64,000 nt of DNA from Rheinheimera nanhaiensis E407-8 (GTDB lineage: Bacteria > Pseudomonadota > Gammaproteobacteria > Enterobacterales > Alteromonadaceae): the NCBI RefSeq assembly GCF_000296695.1, contig NZ_BAFK01000008.1:62001-126000 (forward strand). The letters run 5' to 3'. Below are positions 51,912-61,838 of this stretch, piece by piece. Within the stretch, counting starts at the first letter, position 1, and each line of letters begins with the position of its first letter. The position numbers and the translations under genes were made by a program. Below the pieces are notes generated by a model. The model made no database searches. It saw only the letters and a program-made list of their open reading frames with translations, and was not told the origin of the DNA.

Positions 51912-51925
51912 TGCATACGTATGCA
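51912..51925. promoter_or_regulatory. LacI-type operator TGCATACGTATGCA
   Basis: Perfect 14-bp palindrome upstream of the secreted amylase (start 51842) and divergent from the chemoreceptor gene (52028). Symmetric version of the sites at 18240 and 43891. Confidence 0.75.
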
Positions 51926-52027
51926 ATTGCCGGGCACGACTATGGTCGTATCGGGCTTTCTTTTACCGTTAGTTACACTATGCTGTAACGGATCAATACC
52001 TTATATCGCCACGCCGGAGTGTACTTT

Positions 52028-53707
52028 ATGCTTAATGTTACGCTGAAAAACAAAATGCTGCTGCTTGCCGTGCTGCCGATGCTTACCGTGGTACTGGCAC
52101 TGATGCTGCTGGTGTACAGCCAGATGCGCGCCATGGGCGAGGCAGAAATTCAGCAATTTCGCAGTGATATGATGCAGGAAAAACGCACCGCGCTGCAGCA
52201 CCATGTTGCCATTGCAGTAACGGCGGTTGCGCCATATTTTCAAAGCGCTAACCCTACCGAGCAGCAACTTACTGATGCCAAAGCCGTGATGCGGGCGATG
52301 AAGTTCAGCGATGATGGCTATATGTTTGTTTATGACTTACAAGGCGTCAATATAGTGCACGGCTCTAATCAGGCGCTGGAAGGGCGTAACCTCATTGACC
52401 TTAAAGATCCCAACGGCGTGCTGCTGATCCGTGAGCTGATTGAGGCCGGTAAAAAAGGCGGCGGCTTTGTCGAATATATGTGGGATGAGAAAACCCGTGG
52501 TGGCTTAACGCCCAAGCTGGGTTATGCCACAGCGATGTACAACAACCGCTGGATTTTAGGCTCAGGCTTTTATATCGACGATATAGACCGGCGCGTGGCC
52601 GAGCAGCAAACCGAGATTGATGCGCGCATCCGTGACACCCTGCTGATGATTGTTGGCAGTGCGGTGCTGCTGCTGGGGCTGGTGATCGTGCTGGCGCTGT
52701 TTGTCGCCGGCTTAGTGATCAAACCGCTGCATAATGCCTCCGCTGCGCTGATTAATATTGGCCAGGGCGAGGGCGATTTAACCCAGCGCTTACAGGTAGA
52801 TACTGCGGATGAAGTGGGCGAGGTGGCCCGCGGTTTTAATGCCTTTGCACAGAAAATTCAGCAGCTTATCAGCGAAGTAAAACAGGTGGTGACGGCGCTG
52901 AGCCATGCCGCCAGCACCATGCAGCAAATTGTGCAGCTAACCGATAATGATGCCAGCACGCAAAAAGCCGAAACCACTCAGGTGGCGGCGGCGGTGTATC
53001 AGATGTCGACCGCAGTACAGGAAGTGGCCACCAGTGCCGGTTTAGCCGCCAGCGCGGCGCAGGAAGCCGATAAAGAAGCCGCCGGCGGCCAGCATAGCGT
53101 AGCGCAAACCATCAGCTCGATTAATAAACTGGCAGATGAAGTAAATAAAGCCGGTGATACCATTGAGAAACTGGGGGCTAATGCTGATCAGATTGGCTCG
53201 GTAGTGAATGTCATCCGCGGCATTGCGGAGCAAACTAACCTGCTGGCGCTAAATGCGGCAATCGAGGCGGCTCGCGCCGGTGAGCAGGGCCGCGGTTTTG
53301 CCGTGGTGGCCGATGAAGTGCGCACCCTGGCCACCCGCACCCAGCAAAGTACCAATGAAATTCAGCAGATGATTAACGTGTTTCAGCAAGGCACCCAAGA
53401 GGCAGTGCAGGTGATGCAGCGTGGCCGCGAGCAGTCATTGCAAACGGTAGCGCAAGCCGATCAGGCCAGTGAGTCATTGCAAACCATTACCAAATCGGTC
53501 AGTACCATTACCCAGATGAATATTCAGATTGCCACAGCGGCCGAGCAGCAAACAGCAGTGGCAGCCGATATCAGCCGCAGTATTCACGAAATTGCCCAGC
53601 TGGCCGATCAGGCGGCCAATAATGCCTCTGAGCTGGCCAAATCAACCGGTGAGCTGACCGAGCTGGAGCGGCGGCTTAGTGGGCTGGTATCGCGCTTTCG
53701 GGTGTAA
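52028..53707 (+). CDS. methyl-accepting chemotaxis protein with single Cache sensor
   Basis: 559 residues from ATG 52028 (GGAG at 52016-52019). Helix 1 (residues 10-30), a periplasmic single-Cache (sCache_2-type) domain ([46 protein letters not shown]), helix 2 ([27 protein letters not shown]), HAMP, and the signalling domain with hairpin tip [34 protein letters not shown]. It directs swimming toward or away from a ligand, often a carboxylate. It shares a divergent region and operator with the starch amylase, which hints at a link to sugar use. Confidence 0.93.
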   Translation: MLNVTLKNKMLLLAVLPMLTVVLALMLLVYSQMRAMGEAEIQQFRSDMMQEKRTALQHHVAIAVTAVAPYFQSANPTEQQLTDAKAVMRAMKFSDDGYMFVYDLQGVNIVHGSNQALEGRNLIDLKDPNGVLLIRELIEAGKKGGGFVEYMWDEKTRGGLTPKLGYATAMYNNRWILGSGFYIDDIDRRVAEQQTEIDARIRDTLLMIVGSAVLLLGLVIVLALFVAGLVIKPLHNASAALINIGQGEGDLTQRLQVDTADEVGEVARGFNAFAQKIQQLISEVKQVVTALSHAASTMQQIVQLTDNDASTQKAETTQVAAAVYQMSTAVQEVATSAGLAASAAQEADKEAAGGQHSVAQTISSINKLADEVNKAGDTIEKLGANADQIGSVVNVIRGIAEQTNLLALNAAIEAARAGEQGRGFAVVADEVRTLATRTQQSTNEIQQMINVFQQGTQEAVQVMQRGREQSLQTVAQADQASESLQTITKSVSTITQMNIQIATAAEQQTAVAADISRSIHEIAQLADQAANNASELAKSTGELTELERRLSGLVSRFRV

Positions 53708-54560
53708 GCGGGATAGGCCGCAGTACAAACCAGCGGCCTGCTTGCCACAGCAGATACAACGACAGCAGCGGAAAAATCAGCGTTTGCAGTGCGTATACCA
53801 CGATAAGCTGAATCAGCTTCTCGACCATGTTGTCAGAGAAGCTTTTCATCGCGGCAAATAAATCATTGGCCTGCGCCGCCATTTGCTTTAGCCAGCTGAG
53901 TGAGCCTTGCTCGGTGCTAAGCGCCGGTTGCTCTGTGCGCTGCAATGCCGCAGTTTCCAGCTGTAATGCCGCTTCTGCTGCCTCACGCTGCGGTGTCAGT
54001 ACCCAGTCAGACAAGCCTGCTACGCCATAGGCCGCCAGCGGTATACCAATACGGATAATCAACAACAGCGCAATAAAGCCGCGCAGCAGATAGCGGCAAC
54101 TGCGGCGCCAGGATGGCGGGCCAAGTAGCAGCAAGGTTGCTGAGGCTAACATTCCACCGCCAAACAACGGCAACGCCGCCAGTTTGCCAAATTCGAGCAA
54201 AAACAACTGTAGGCCAATTGAGGTCATCGCGACCACCATCACATCAGAGTAGCGTACGGCCATATCCTGCAGCGGTTTTAATAACTGGCCGGGTTTAACG
54301 CTGGCCACGCCAACCCCCACTTCGGCTTCGGAGACAAAAGCAATGCCGCGGTCGATTAAACGGGCGGTAGCAAAAGAGGCGCTGCTGAGCATTAAGCTGT
54401 GTTTTAGTGCGCTGTTGGCCTGCTGATCCAGCGGTGCCAGTAGCGGATTCACGATCCGCTGCTGCACTATTCCGCTATAAATGCCGGCTGCCAGTGTCAG
54501 CAGGCACAGCAGCAGGCTGAGCCGGCGCTGGTGGTTACTCAGGTTGGATAAAAACTGCAT
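53676..54560 (-). CDS. membrane protein of unknown function
   Basis: 294 residues from ATG 54560 (GGAGG upstream). About five membrane helices: [19 protein letters not shown], two central ones near [19 protein letters not shown] and [38 protein letters not shown] and [25 protein letters not shown] predicted coiled segment of about 75 residues lies between the last two. Not recognised. Its end overlaps the chemoreceptor gene on the other strand by 32 bases. Confidence 0.7.
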   Translation of the reverse strand: MQFLSNLSNHQRRLSLLLCLLTLAAGIYSGIVQQRIVNPLLAPLDQQANSALKHSLMLSSASFATARLIDRGIAFVSEAEVGVGVASVKPGQLLKPLQDMAVRYSDVMVVAMTSIGLQLFLLEFGKLAALPLFGGGMLASATLLLLGPPSWRRSCRYLLRGFIALLLIIRIGIPLAAYGVAGLSDWVLTPQREAAEAALQLETAALQRTEQPALSTEQGSLSWLKQMAAQANDLFAAMKSFSDNMVEKLIQLIVVYALQTLIFPLLSLYLLWQAGRWFVLRPIPLTPESAIPAH

Positions 54561-54625
54561 GCCTGCCTCCGCTTGCGTTATGGCAATCACGTCTTAGGCC
54601 AGTATCCGGCAAAAATGTTGCAATG

Positions 54626-55540
54626 TCAGTTTTTTAGCAAAATCAGTATGGTACCCAGCACAGTAAGGGCAGCGCCCAGCCAGGCGCCCAATGCCGGGCT
54701 GCGCTTGTACACCAGCCACAGCAGCGGTAACACCAACACCGGGCTGACAGAGGATAACACCGCCACCATGCCGGCATCGCCGTGTTTAAGCGCCTGCAGG
54801 ATTAACGTCATGCCCAGCACCATCGACAGCGCGGCGTTGGCAAGCACCAGCAAAAACACTTTCTTGTTCATCGGCAAATAGGCGCGGGCGACTTTAAAAC
54901 CGAGCATAAAAATCAGCTGATGCAGCACAAAGGCGGTGCTCATCCGCACCGCTGAGGCGGCCACCGCATCAATATCGGTTTCCATTAGCGGCTTGAGCAT
55001 TAAGGTGGCCAGCGCCTGACACAAAGCGGCTAATAAGCCCAGCGCGACGCCCGATTTAAGCTGGCTCTGGTTGGCTTCCCAGGCGTGCAGTTCGGTTTTG
55101 CGCTTGCCAAAAAAGATGGCAATCATTACGCCGCTGATCAGTAAACTGCTGCCGGCCAGTGTCCAGCCCCATTGGGTTTCGCCGAGAAAAAAGTAAGCCA
55201 AAACAACGGAAAACACACTGTGGGTGGCAAAGAGTACACCGGCGCGGCGTGGGCCGAGGCGGTTCATGGCGGCAAACAGCGCCGTGTCGCCGATAAAAAT
55301 ACCGATAATACCGGATAGCACCAGCACACCCAGGCTATCGACGGCCAGCGTTGCCCAGCCGCCGCTAACGGCAGCGATTAGCCACAGCATCAGAGCAGCA
55401 CACAGCATACGCCAGCGGGTAAAGGCAAAGGCCCCCAAATGGGTAGAGGCGGTGGCTGACATCAGACTGCCGCAGGCCCAGCAGGCGGCGGCTAATAAGG
55501 CGAGGTATTCGTAAGACAAGGCAAGACAGCAACTGAGCAC
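54626..55540 (-). CDS. EamA/DMT superfamily exporter
   Basis: 304 residues, ten membrane helices in two EamA halves (FIGDTALFAAMNRLGPRRAGVLFATHSVFSVVLAYFFLGETQWGW; GMTLILQALKHGDAGMVAVLSSVSPVLVLPLLWL). Drug/metabolite transporter superfamily; substrate unknown. The annotated start is GTG; a TTG at 55519 giving SYEYLALLAA would fit the membrane topology as well. Confidence 0.88.
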   Translation of the reverse strand: MLSCCLALSYEYLALLAAACWACGSLMSATASTHLGAFAFTRWRMLCAALMLWLIAAVSGGWATLAVDSLGVLVLSGIIGIFIGDTALFAAMNRLGPRRAGVLFATHSVFSVVLAYFFLGETQWGWTLAGSSLLISGVMIAIFFGKRKTELHAWEANQSQLKSGVALGLLAALCQALATLMLKPLMETDIDAVAASAVRMSTAFVLHQLIFMLGFKVARAYLPMNKKVFLLVLANAALSMVLGMTLILQALKHGDAGMVAVLSSVSPVLVLPLLWLVYKRSPALGAWLGAALTVLGTILILLKN

Positions 55541-55597
55541 AAGATGGCGGCATTATACGTCAGCCGCCGGCGGTGCAAGAGATTATTCTGTTCTAAG

Positions 55598-56095
55598 TTA
55601 GCGCTTTTTGGGTATCCAGGCCCAGGTCATTTTAGCGTTTACCGGTTCGATACCGGCGCTGTCGCTAATGCTGACCGCTACCGTGACTTCGCCTTTGTCC
55701 TCGTGGTGCATCGCCGCAATTTGCTCGTCGGTGAGTGTGGCTATTGCTGTTAAATCACCGGTTGAGCGTTTTGTATAATCAATCTGCATTTGTTTTAGCA
55801 GTGGCAGCTTGTTATCGGGCAGGTGGATGCCGACTAAAAAGCCGGTGGCCGACTCGGCCAGCAAGCCGGTAGCGGCAGCATGCACCGAGCCGATATGGTT
55901 TTGCGCCTTTTTACGGTTTTTCAGCCGCAGCACCGAGCGGGTGCCTTTTAATTCCAGCACTTCCACACCGGCGGTACCGGCGAATTTAATCACCCGGCCA
56001 AATACTGTACTTAAGGCGAAGGCCTGCAAAAAGCGCGGCAGCTGATAACACTTGTTGACAATACGCTGCAGTTTATTCGGTTTGTGATTTGTCAT
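55598..56095 (-). CDS. DUF4442 hotdog-fold thioesterase-like protein
   Basis: 165 residues. The DUF4442 pattern RKKAQNHIGSVHAAATGLLAESATGFLVG is a hotdog-fold thioesterase-type helix-plus-strand segment, followed by MQIDYTKRSTGDLTAIATLTDEQ. Probable acyl-CoA-type binding protein; activity not demonstrated for the family. Alone in its unit. Confidence 0.85.
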   Translation of the reverse strand: MTNHKPNKLQRIVNKCYQLPRFLQAFALSTVFGRVIKFAGTAGVEVLELKGTRSVLRLKNRKKAQNHIGSVHAAATGLLAESATGFLVGIHLPDNKLPLLKQMQIDYTKRSTGDLTAIATLTDEQIAAMHHEDKGEVTVAVSISDSAGIEPVNAKMTWAWIPKKR

Positions 56096-56166
56096 TGTGG
56101 TCTGACCTGTATGGGATTTTGCGCACTATGCCAAGCCAAAGGCATAAAAGCAAGTGGCCGCCGGGT

Positions 56167-56913
56167 TTAACACCATAGCTGGCTTAGCGGCGTGTCAGCG
56201 CAGTAATGCCGGCTTAGCTGAGCGTGTAACAGCTCGGCACAGGCTAAGGCGTCGGTGACGGCATGGTGCGGCCGGTAAGGCGGCAAACCATAGCGCAGGC
56301 GACTGTCTGCCAGGCGGATTGACACCGGTTGTTGTCCACGCAATTTTTGCCAGAAACTTAAAGGTTTTCGTCGGTGCATGCGTGCTTCCAGTTGCATGGT
56401 GTCTATCAGCGGGAACAACAAGCCGGCACCTAAGCGGGTTTTAACCGCCGCATGCAAAAATGGCCGTTCAATACCATGGTAATGCACTACAGCTACCTTA
56501 CCGGCCATCTGTTGCAATAACTGCGGTAAAATGTCGGTTAAATCCGGCGCAGCGGCGATATCTGAGTGCGTAATGCGATGCAGCGTGACGGATGCGTCGC
56601 TTAAGGCAAAACGTGGTTTTACTAACCATTGCCGCGCCTGAGAGCTGTAAATGGTATGCAGGTTAAACGGCACAGTACCAATACTGACAATACCATTGCT
56701 GGCCGGGTCCAGGCCGGTGGTTTCTATATCCAACGCTAAAAGTGGTACGTCTTGTATTGCTGTAGCACTGCTGACCATACCGGCCTGATAAAAATGCTGT
56801 AACAACGGCGGCTGGCTGGCGTTTGCCTGCTGCTGATAGTAGCGCTGCCAATCTATCTCTCCAGCAGTTTGCTGCGCCGGCGGTGTTAATGTTGAAGCGC
56901 CCAGATACAACAT
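56167..56913 (-). CDS. DnaQ-like 3'-5' exonuclease
   Basis: 248 residues. DEDDh motifs: LALDIETTGLDP (motif I), HRITHSDI and HYHGIERPFLHAA (motif II), and HHAVTDALACAEL (motif III). It is two bases downstream of the DUF294/CBS protein, a pairing seen in many gammaproteobacteria, usually beside an acetate or other solute transporter gene. The substrate in these operons is not known; it is not the polymerase III epsilon subunit. Confidence 0.88.
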   Translation of the reverse strand: MLYLGASTLTPPAQQTAGEIDWQRYYQQQANASQPPLLQHFYQAGMVSSATAIQDVPLLALDIETTGLDPASNGIVSIGTVPFNLHTIYSSQARQWLVKPRFALSDASVTLHRITHSDIAAAPDLTDILPQLLQQMAGKVAVVHYHGIERPFLHAAVKTRLGAGLLFPLIDTMQLEARMHRRKPLSFWQKLRGQQPVSIRLADSRLRYGLPPYRPHHAVTDALACAELLHAQLSRHYCADTPLSQLWC

Positions 56914-56915
56914 GC

Positions 56916-58775
56916 TTAGGCCCTGAAGTGAAACTTGGCAAATTTTTGCGCATTGCTCAGCACGGAAAATGCTTCTTTTAAATGCTTGCGCTCAAATTCT
57001 GACAAACGCTCCGGTACCAGGTTATTGTCCGGCGTCTCACCGGCGCTAAGCGCCAATGCTTGTTGGCGGATACGGCTCATGGCGATCACTTCAAAGGCAT
57101 CGCGTAAGTCTTCGCCGCGCCCGGTCGGCAATACTTTCGCGGCAATAATATCGCGCAGTCGCTCGAACGAATTGGTTGCGCCAGAGCCAATCGCCAGTGC
57201 GTGTACCCGTATTAAATCGGTCATCGGCGCCGTACCACGGCGTTTAATATTCAGGCTGTTGTTATGGCGGCCATCGTTTTCCATCACAAAGTCTTTAAAA
57301 AAGCCAAGGGGCGGCGTGCGTTGCAGTGCATTACGTGTCATACACGCCAGAAACTGAGATTGCTTGCGTGTTGCGCTGATAATTAGTTGATTTAGCTCGT
57401 CGGCCCATTGCGTCTGGCCCCAGACGCCGTCCAAATCGAAAAAGATATTGGCGTGTAGCAGGCGCTCAGCACTGGGCTGTGCTATCCAATCGCTAAAATA
57501 TTGCCGCCATACCTTTAGTGGTTGGCGCCATTTAGGGTTGGTGGCCATTATATCGCCGCTACAATAGCTATAACCGCAGGCGGCCAGCCCATCGCAGACA
57601 AAAGCAGCCAGTTGCTGAAAATAGGCATCGTGCAGCGCCGGGTCGAAGTGGTTGTCCAGCACCAAGGCGTTGTCCTGATCGGTAACGATCAGTTGCTCGT
57701 CACGCGCCATCGAGCCCAGCGCTAAAAAGCAATACGGCACCGGTGGCGGGCCAAGTTGCTGCTCGGCCAGCTCCAGCAAGCGTTGCTTAAAGCTGCGGCC
57801 AATGGCGGCCATAGCGCTGCCTATCATCTGTGAGTTGGCATCTTCGTTCACCATCCGCACAAAGCAGGCTTTAACATCTTTGCTAAGGGCACTGAGCTCT
57901 GCTACCGACTGCTGGCGGAAAATACTGCTCACGACAAACAGACTGTTTTGCGATTCATAACGGATAATATCGGACAGCGCCAGCACGCCGACCGGCGTTG
58001 CCTGTTGCACTACCGGCAAATGATGCACATTGTGGCGTAGCATCAGCATCATGGCTTCAAACAGATATTGTTGGGCATTAATGGTTACCGGGTTGGCCGT
58101 CATAATAGTGCTGACACAGGTTTCTGATTTTAACCCAGGCGCCACCAGCCGTGAGCGGATATCTCGGTCGGTAATAATGCCAGCCAGCTTACCCTGCTCT
58201 GTGTCATCGTCATGCAGAATAAGCAGGCAGGATACGCCGTGCTCTGTCATGATTTGTGCCGCCTGCCACACAGTAGCACTGGCGGGTAGACACACCGGCT
58301 GGCGCTGCAGCAGGCTGCTGATTTGTGCGCTGTGCAAATCCGTTTCGGTTTGTCTGGCGGCTTTGGTGGATTTGCGCCGCTCGCTGTCGCCCACTTCGAC
58401 GTAATCGGCAAAAAATTCATTGCCGTCAAATAGCTGCTGAAAATCCGCCGCCGGGATCAGGTAAATTAGCGTGTCTTCCAGCGCACAGGCCGGGAAGCGT
58501 ACCTTGCCGCCGCGCAGCAGGCCTTGTTCGCCAAAAATGCCGCCTTCGCTTAAGCGGTTATATAAGTCACCGTTACGGCGAAAGGTTTCCACAGCGCCAC
58601 TGCGGATCAAATATAAGCTATTGAGCGGCTCGTTAAAGCGCAGGATGTCACTGCCTGCTTTAAAGTAAGCCACATCAATACATCGCGCCAGCCTGAGCTG
58701 TTCGGGTTCTTCCAGCTGCGCAAACGGTGGGTGCCGCTTTAAGAACTCGAGAATTTCAATTTGCTCAATTTCCAT
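56916..58775 (-). CDS. cyclic-nucleotide-binding, CBS, DUF294 nucleotidyltransferase-like protein
   Basis: 619 residues. Domain order: N-terminal cNMP-binding fold (FKAGSDILRFNEPLNSLYLIRSGAVETFRR, GGIFGEQGLLRGGKVRFPACA), two CBS motifs (about 165-285), the DUF294 nucleotidyltransferase-like core (CFLALGSMARDEQLIVTDQDNALV) and a C-terminal DUF294_C helix bundle. GSMARxE-D-x-D resembles an active nucleotidyltransferase with two aspartates. Likely transfers a nucleotide in response to cyclic nucleotide or adenylate levels. Operon with the exonuclease and the BCCT transporter. Confidence 0.9.
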   Translation of the reverse strand: MEIEQIEILEFLKRHPPFAQLEEPEQLRLARCIDVAYFKAGSDILRFNEPLNSLYLIRSGAVETFRRNGDLYNRLSEGGIFGEQGLLRGGKVRFPACALEDTLIYLIPAADFQQLFDGNEFFADYVEVGDSERRKSTKAARQTETDLHSAQISSLLQRQPVCLPASATVWQAAQIMTEHGVSCLLILHDDDTEQGKLAGIITDRDIRSRLVAPGLKSETCVSTIMTANPVTINAQQYLFEAMMLMLRHNVHHLPVVQQATPVGVLALSDIIRYESQNSLFVVSSIFRQQSVAELSALSKDVKACFVRMVNEDANSQMIGSAMAAIGRSFKQRLLELAEQQLGPPPVPYCFLALGSMARDEQLIVTDQDNALVLDNHFDPALHDAYFQQLAAFVCDGLAACGYSYCSGDIMATNPKWRQPLKVWRQYFSDWIAQPSAERLLHANIFFDLDGVWGQTQWADELNQLIISATRKQSQFLACMTRNALQRTPPLGFFKDFVMENDGRHNNSLNIKRRGTAPMTDLIRVHALAIGSGATNSFERLRDIIAAKVLPTGRGEDLRDAFEVIAMSRIRQQALALSAGETPDNNLVPERLSEFERKHLKEAFSVLSNAQKFAKFHFRA

Positions 58776-58788
58776 TATTGCATTCCGC

Positions 58789-60420
58789 TTATACCGCGCG
58801 CGGTTCAGTCATCAGGCCTTTAACTACCGCGATACAAGAAGCTAGCAGCACCAGACTAAACGGAAAACCGGTAGACACCGCCATGGCTTGCAACGCCACC
58901 AGGCCGCCACCGAGAATAAGCGCAATGGCGACCAGACCTTCGAAGGTACACCAGAATACCCGTTGCGGTGTCGGAGCATTCACTTTACCACCGGCGGCAA
59001 TGGTATCAATCACCAGTGAACCGGAGTCAGAGGAGGTAACAAAAAACACCACTACCAGGATGATAGCGATAAATGAGGTCAGTTGCGCCCAGGGCAGAGC
59101 ATCAAGCATACTAAACAGCTGCAGTGGCAAAGCAGCATTGGTGGCAGCCTCATAGCCTTGCTGTACTAGCTGGCTGATGGCGGTGCCGCCAAATACTGTC
59201 ATCCACAGCACACAGGCCAGTGATGGGATCAGCAATACCGAGATTAAAAATTCACGTACCGTGCGCCCGCGTGATACCCGTGCGATAAACATACCGACAA
59301 AAGGTGACCAGCTAATCCACCAGGCCCAATAAAACGCGGTCCAGCCCTGAGCAAAATTAGCATCTTCCCGCCCCAATGGGTTGGCCAGCGCTGGCAGATG
59401 TTGCAGATAAGCGGCCAGATTGGCGGCAAAGCCAGTAGCAATGGCCAGTGTAGGCCCGACAATAATGACAAACAACAACAGCAAGGCAGCCAGCAGCATA
59501 TTAATTTCGGACAAACGTTTTACCCCAGCTTCCAGCCCGGCAACCACAGACACCAGCGCGATTAGGGTAATGCCAATCACCAGTAAGATTTGGGTTGTTA
59601 GCCCTTCGGGCAGGTCAAACAGGTAGTGCAAGCCAGCCGCGGCCTGCGAGGCACCCAGGCCTAAAGATGTCGCCAGACCGAACAACGTGGCAAAGACGGC
59701 AAGGATATCGATAATATGGCCAGGCCAGCCCCAGACCTGCTCACCGAGCAGCGGATAAAACACTGAGCGGATGGTCAGCGGTAAGCCTTTGTTAAAGGAA
59801 AACAGCGCCAAACCCAGCGCCAGAATGGCGTAAATCGCCCATGGATGCAGCGCCCAGTGATAAATGGTCGCGGCCATTGCCAGCCGCTCAGCTGCTGCGG
59901 CATCACCGGCGGCGCCGGCCAGTGGCGCCCAGTCGGTGCGTACACCGTCAGCAAGCGAGGTGCCGCCAAAGGCGCTGGCAAAATGCGATAACGGCTCAGA
60001 TACACCATAAAACATCAGGCCAATGCCCATGCCGGCGGCAAACAACATTGAAAACCAGCCAGCATAGCTAAAATCGGGGGTGGCTTCGGTACCGCCCAGT
60101 CGTACTCTGCCCAGTGGCGATATAATCAGCGCCAGGCACAAGATTACAAACACATTGGCAGCTGAGATAAAGTACCAGTCGAGTTTTGAGGTAAGCCAGG
60201 CACGCATACTGCTAAATACCGGTTCTGCCTGCTGCTGGAAGCTGACGGTAAGTGCCACAAACAGAATGACGACTATGGCGGAGATTAAAAACACCCGGTT
60301 ATGAATATCCAAACCAAAGGGGCCGACCTTAACTAAAATATTGTCCTGACCAATCTGATAATCGGTGTCTATTGGGTTAACTTTGCCATCTGGGATCATT
60401 GGATCTTTATCCGCGCTCAT
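58789..60420 (-). CDS. BCCT family transporter (betaine/choline/carnitine type)
   Basis: 543 residues, twelve membrane helices. The family block FAAGMGIGLMFYGVSEPLSHF and the tryptophan-rich segment FYWAWWISWSPFVGMFIARVSRGRTVREF are present. Carries quaternary amines such as glycine betaine or choline with sodium or protons. It sits between the porin and DUF294 genes in a four-gene operon; a comparable position in other species is held by the acetate permease ActP. Confidence 0.92.
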   Translation of the reverse strand: MSADKDPMIPDGKVNPIDTDYQIGQDNILVKVGPFGLDIHNRVFLISAIVVILFVALTVSFQQQAEPVFSSMRAWLTSKLDWYFISAANVFVILCLALIISPLGRVRLGGTEATPDFSYAGWFSMLFAAGMGIGLMFYGVSEPLSHFASAFGGTSLADGVRTDWAPLAGAAGDAAAAERLAMAATIYHWALHPWAIYAILALGLALFSFNKGLPLTIRSVFYPLLGEQVWGWPGHIIDILAVFATLFGLATSLGLGASQAAAGLHYLFDLPEGLTTQILLVIGITLIALVSVVAGLEAGVKRLSEINMLLAALLLLFVIIVGPTLAIATGFAANLAAYLQHLPALANPLGREDANFAQGWTAFYWAWWISWSPFVGMFIARVSRGRTVREFLISVLLIPSLACVLWMTVFGGTAISQLVQQGYEAATNAALPLQLFSMLDALPWAQLTSFIAIILVVVFFVTSSDSGSLVIDTIAAGGKVNAPTPQRVFWCTFEGLVAIALILGGGLVALQAMAVSTGFPFSLVLLASCIAVVKGLMTEPRAV

Positions 60421-60453
60421 CTTGTTATCCTTATTTTGTTGGCCAAGCCGGCG

Positions 60454-61743
60454 TTAGAAGTAGTAACCAATGTTAATGTTGAAGCGACGCTCTGTATCGT
60501 CGCTGTCCCCAACCGCGCTGCCGCCGACGAAAGGCTGGTTTTTCGCATGCACTAGATCAAAATAGGTAAAGAGGCCGCCGGCGGCCACGGAAAAGCCGGT
60601 CACGTTCATCATGGTATCGCGGCTATTATCAGACTTGTTGTATATCAAACCATAGTTGTTATAAAACTGCAGGCCGCTTACTGGCCCCCAACTCAGCGGC
60701 AGGCTATAGGCCAGGTTCACCGTACTGGTTTTCGCTTTAGCGGCAATAGAATCGTAAAAGGCATAGGCGCCCACTGCCATGCGGTCAACATCATCAATAT
60801 CGTAATGGTATTCACCATGCTGCAGCTGTAGGTTCCAGCGCTGATAATGGCTGTTTACGTGCAGTGCCCAGGCGTGGTAACTGCCGGCCCGGTGCTGGCC
60901 ATCATGCAGGCCACCGGCCAGCGCGGAGAGCCCAAGCTCAGTGGTAAAATCCTTGCTGTGTTCAAGCTGATAAGCAAAGCGGCCGGCAAAGGTATTGTAT
61001 TCGCCCAGCGGTTGGGCCGGCTCATCGTAAATGCCGTCATCGCCCTGGCGGTAGCCGACTATATCGTACGAGTAGCGATCGGCGCGGCTGCTGACATAAC
61101 CATCTACACCACCCAGTTCATCGTTTTTAAAAAAGCCTAAGTCTAGTTGCCAGTTGTCGGCCAGTTGGCGTTTGAACAGCAGGCCTAAGTCATGATCATC
61201 TTCCAGGCCGAGGTAATAGTTGGTACTGAAGAAGTAGTTATGTGAATTGTACGGCCAGTTACCAAAGGGCACCTGAGTAATGCCGGCCTGTACCTGCCAG
61301 TCTTCTGTTAGCTGATAGCCAACGTAGGCGTATTTTACCGCGGTCATATAATCAAAAAAGCGGATCTCGGCATTTAGCAGTACATCACCGATACTGCCGT
61401 TTAAATTCAAGCGGAAAATATCAAAGGCAAAGTCGCCGCCACGGTTTTTATTGCCGTCGCTGTACGACGTATGGCTGTAATTAGTGCGGATAGCGCCGCC
61501 TAAGCGGATACCATCTTCAGTTTTGTCAGCCTTATCGGCGCTGCCTGCCTCACTGTAAGGCTTTGCTGCAGGCGCTTGTTTGGCGACTACTGTTTCCTGC
61601 TCAGCCAGCCGTTGCTCCAGCGCCGCAATTTGCGCTTTCAGCGCCGCCAATTGTTGTTTAATGTCGTCGGTTTCAGTGGCATGGGCAGAAAGATGGCATA
61701 GCCCAACGGCAGCGATCAGACTGATACTGCGAAGTGAGAGCAT
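60454..61743 (-). CDS. outer-membrane porin with N-terminal coiled coil
   Basis: 429 residues. Signal peptide to HATE, a coiled coil (DIKQQLAALKAQIAALEQRLAEQE) for trimer assembly, then a barrel (GIRLGGAIRTNYSHTSYSDG ... FNINIGYYF) ending in an aromatic residue. General OprP/DcaP-like porin shape, perhaps for the solute of the BCCT transporter whose gene is 33 bases downstream in the same operon. Confidence 0.85.
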   Translation of the reverse strand: MLSLRSISLIAAVGLCHLSAHATETDDIKQQLAALKAQIAALEQRLAEQETVVAKQAPAAKPYSEAGSADKADKTEDGIRLGGAIRTNYSHTSYSDGNKNRGGDFAFDIFRLNLNGSIGDVLLNAEIRFFDYMTAVKYAYVGYQLTEDWQVQAGITQVPFGNWPYNSHNYFFSTNYYLGLEDDHDLGLLFKRQLADNWQLDLGFFKNDELGGVDGYVSSRADRYSYDIVGYRQGDDGIYDEPAQPLGEYNTFAGRFAYQLEHSKDFTTELGLSALAGGLHDGQHRAGSYHAWALHVNSHYQRWNLQLQHGEYHYDIDDVDRMAVGAYAFYDSIAAKAKTSTVNLAYSLPLSWGPVSGLQFYNNYGLIYNKSDNSRDTMMNVTGFSVAAGGLFTYFDLVHAKNQPFVGGSAVGDSDDTERRFNINIGYYF

Positions 61744-61838
61744 AGTAAATCCTTATTTTGTATCAGATTTAAAGCAGAAGGGCTATAAAGGATAGCGCAA
61801 TCTGGCGCTAAGGCCAAATTACGCAGGCAAGCAGAGGT

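Noticed and set aside
49929-53707. Starch operon and chemoreceptor treated as one functional operon
   Set aside because: They are divergent; only the shared operator region suggests a connection, so it is reported as a hint.
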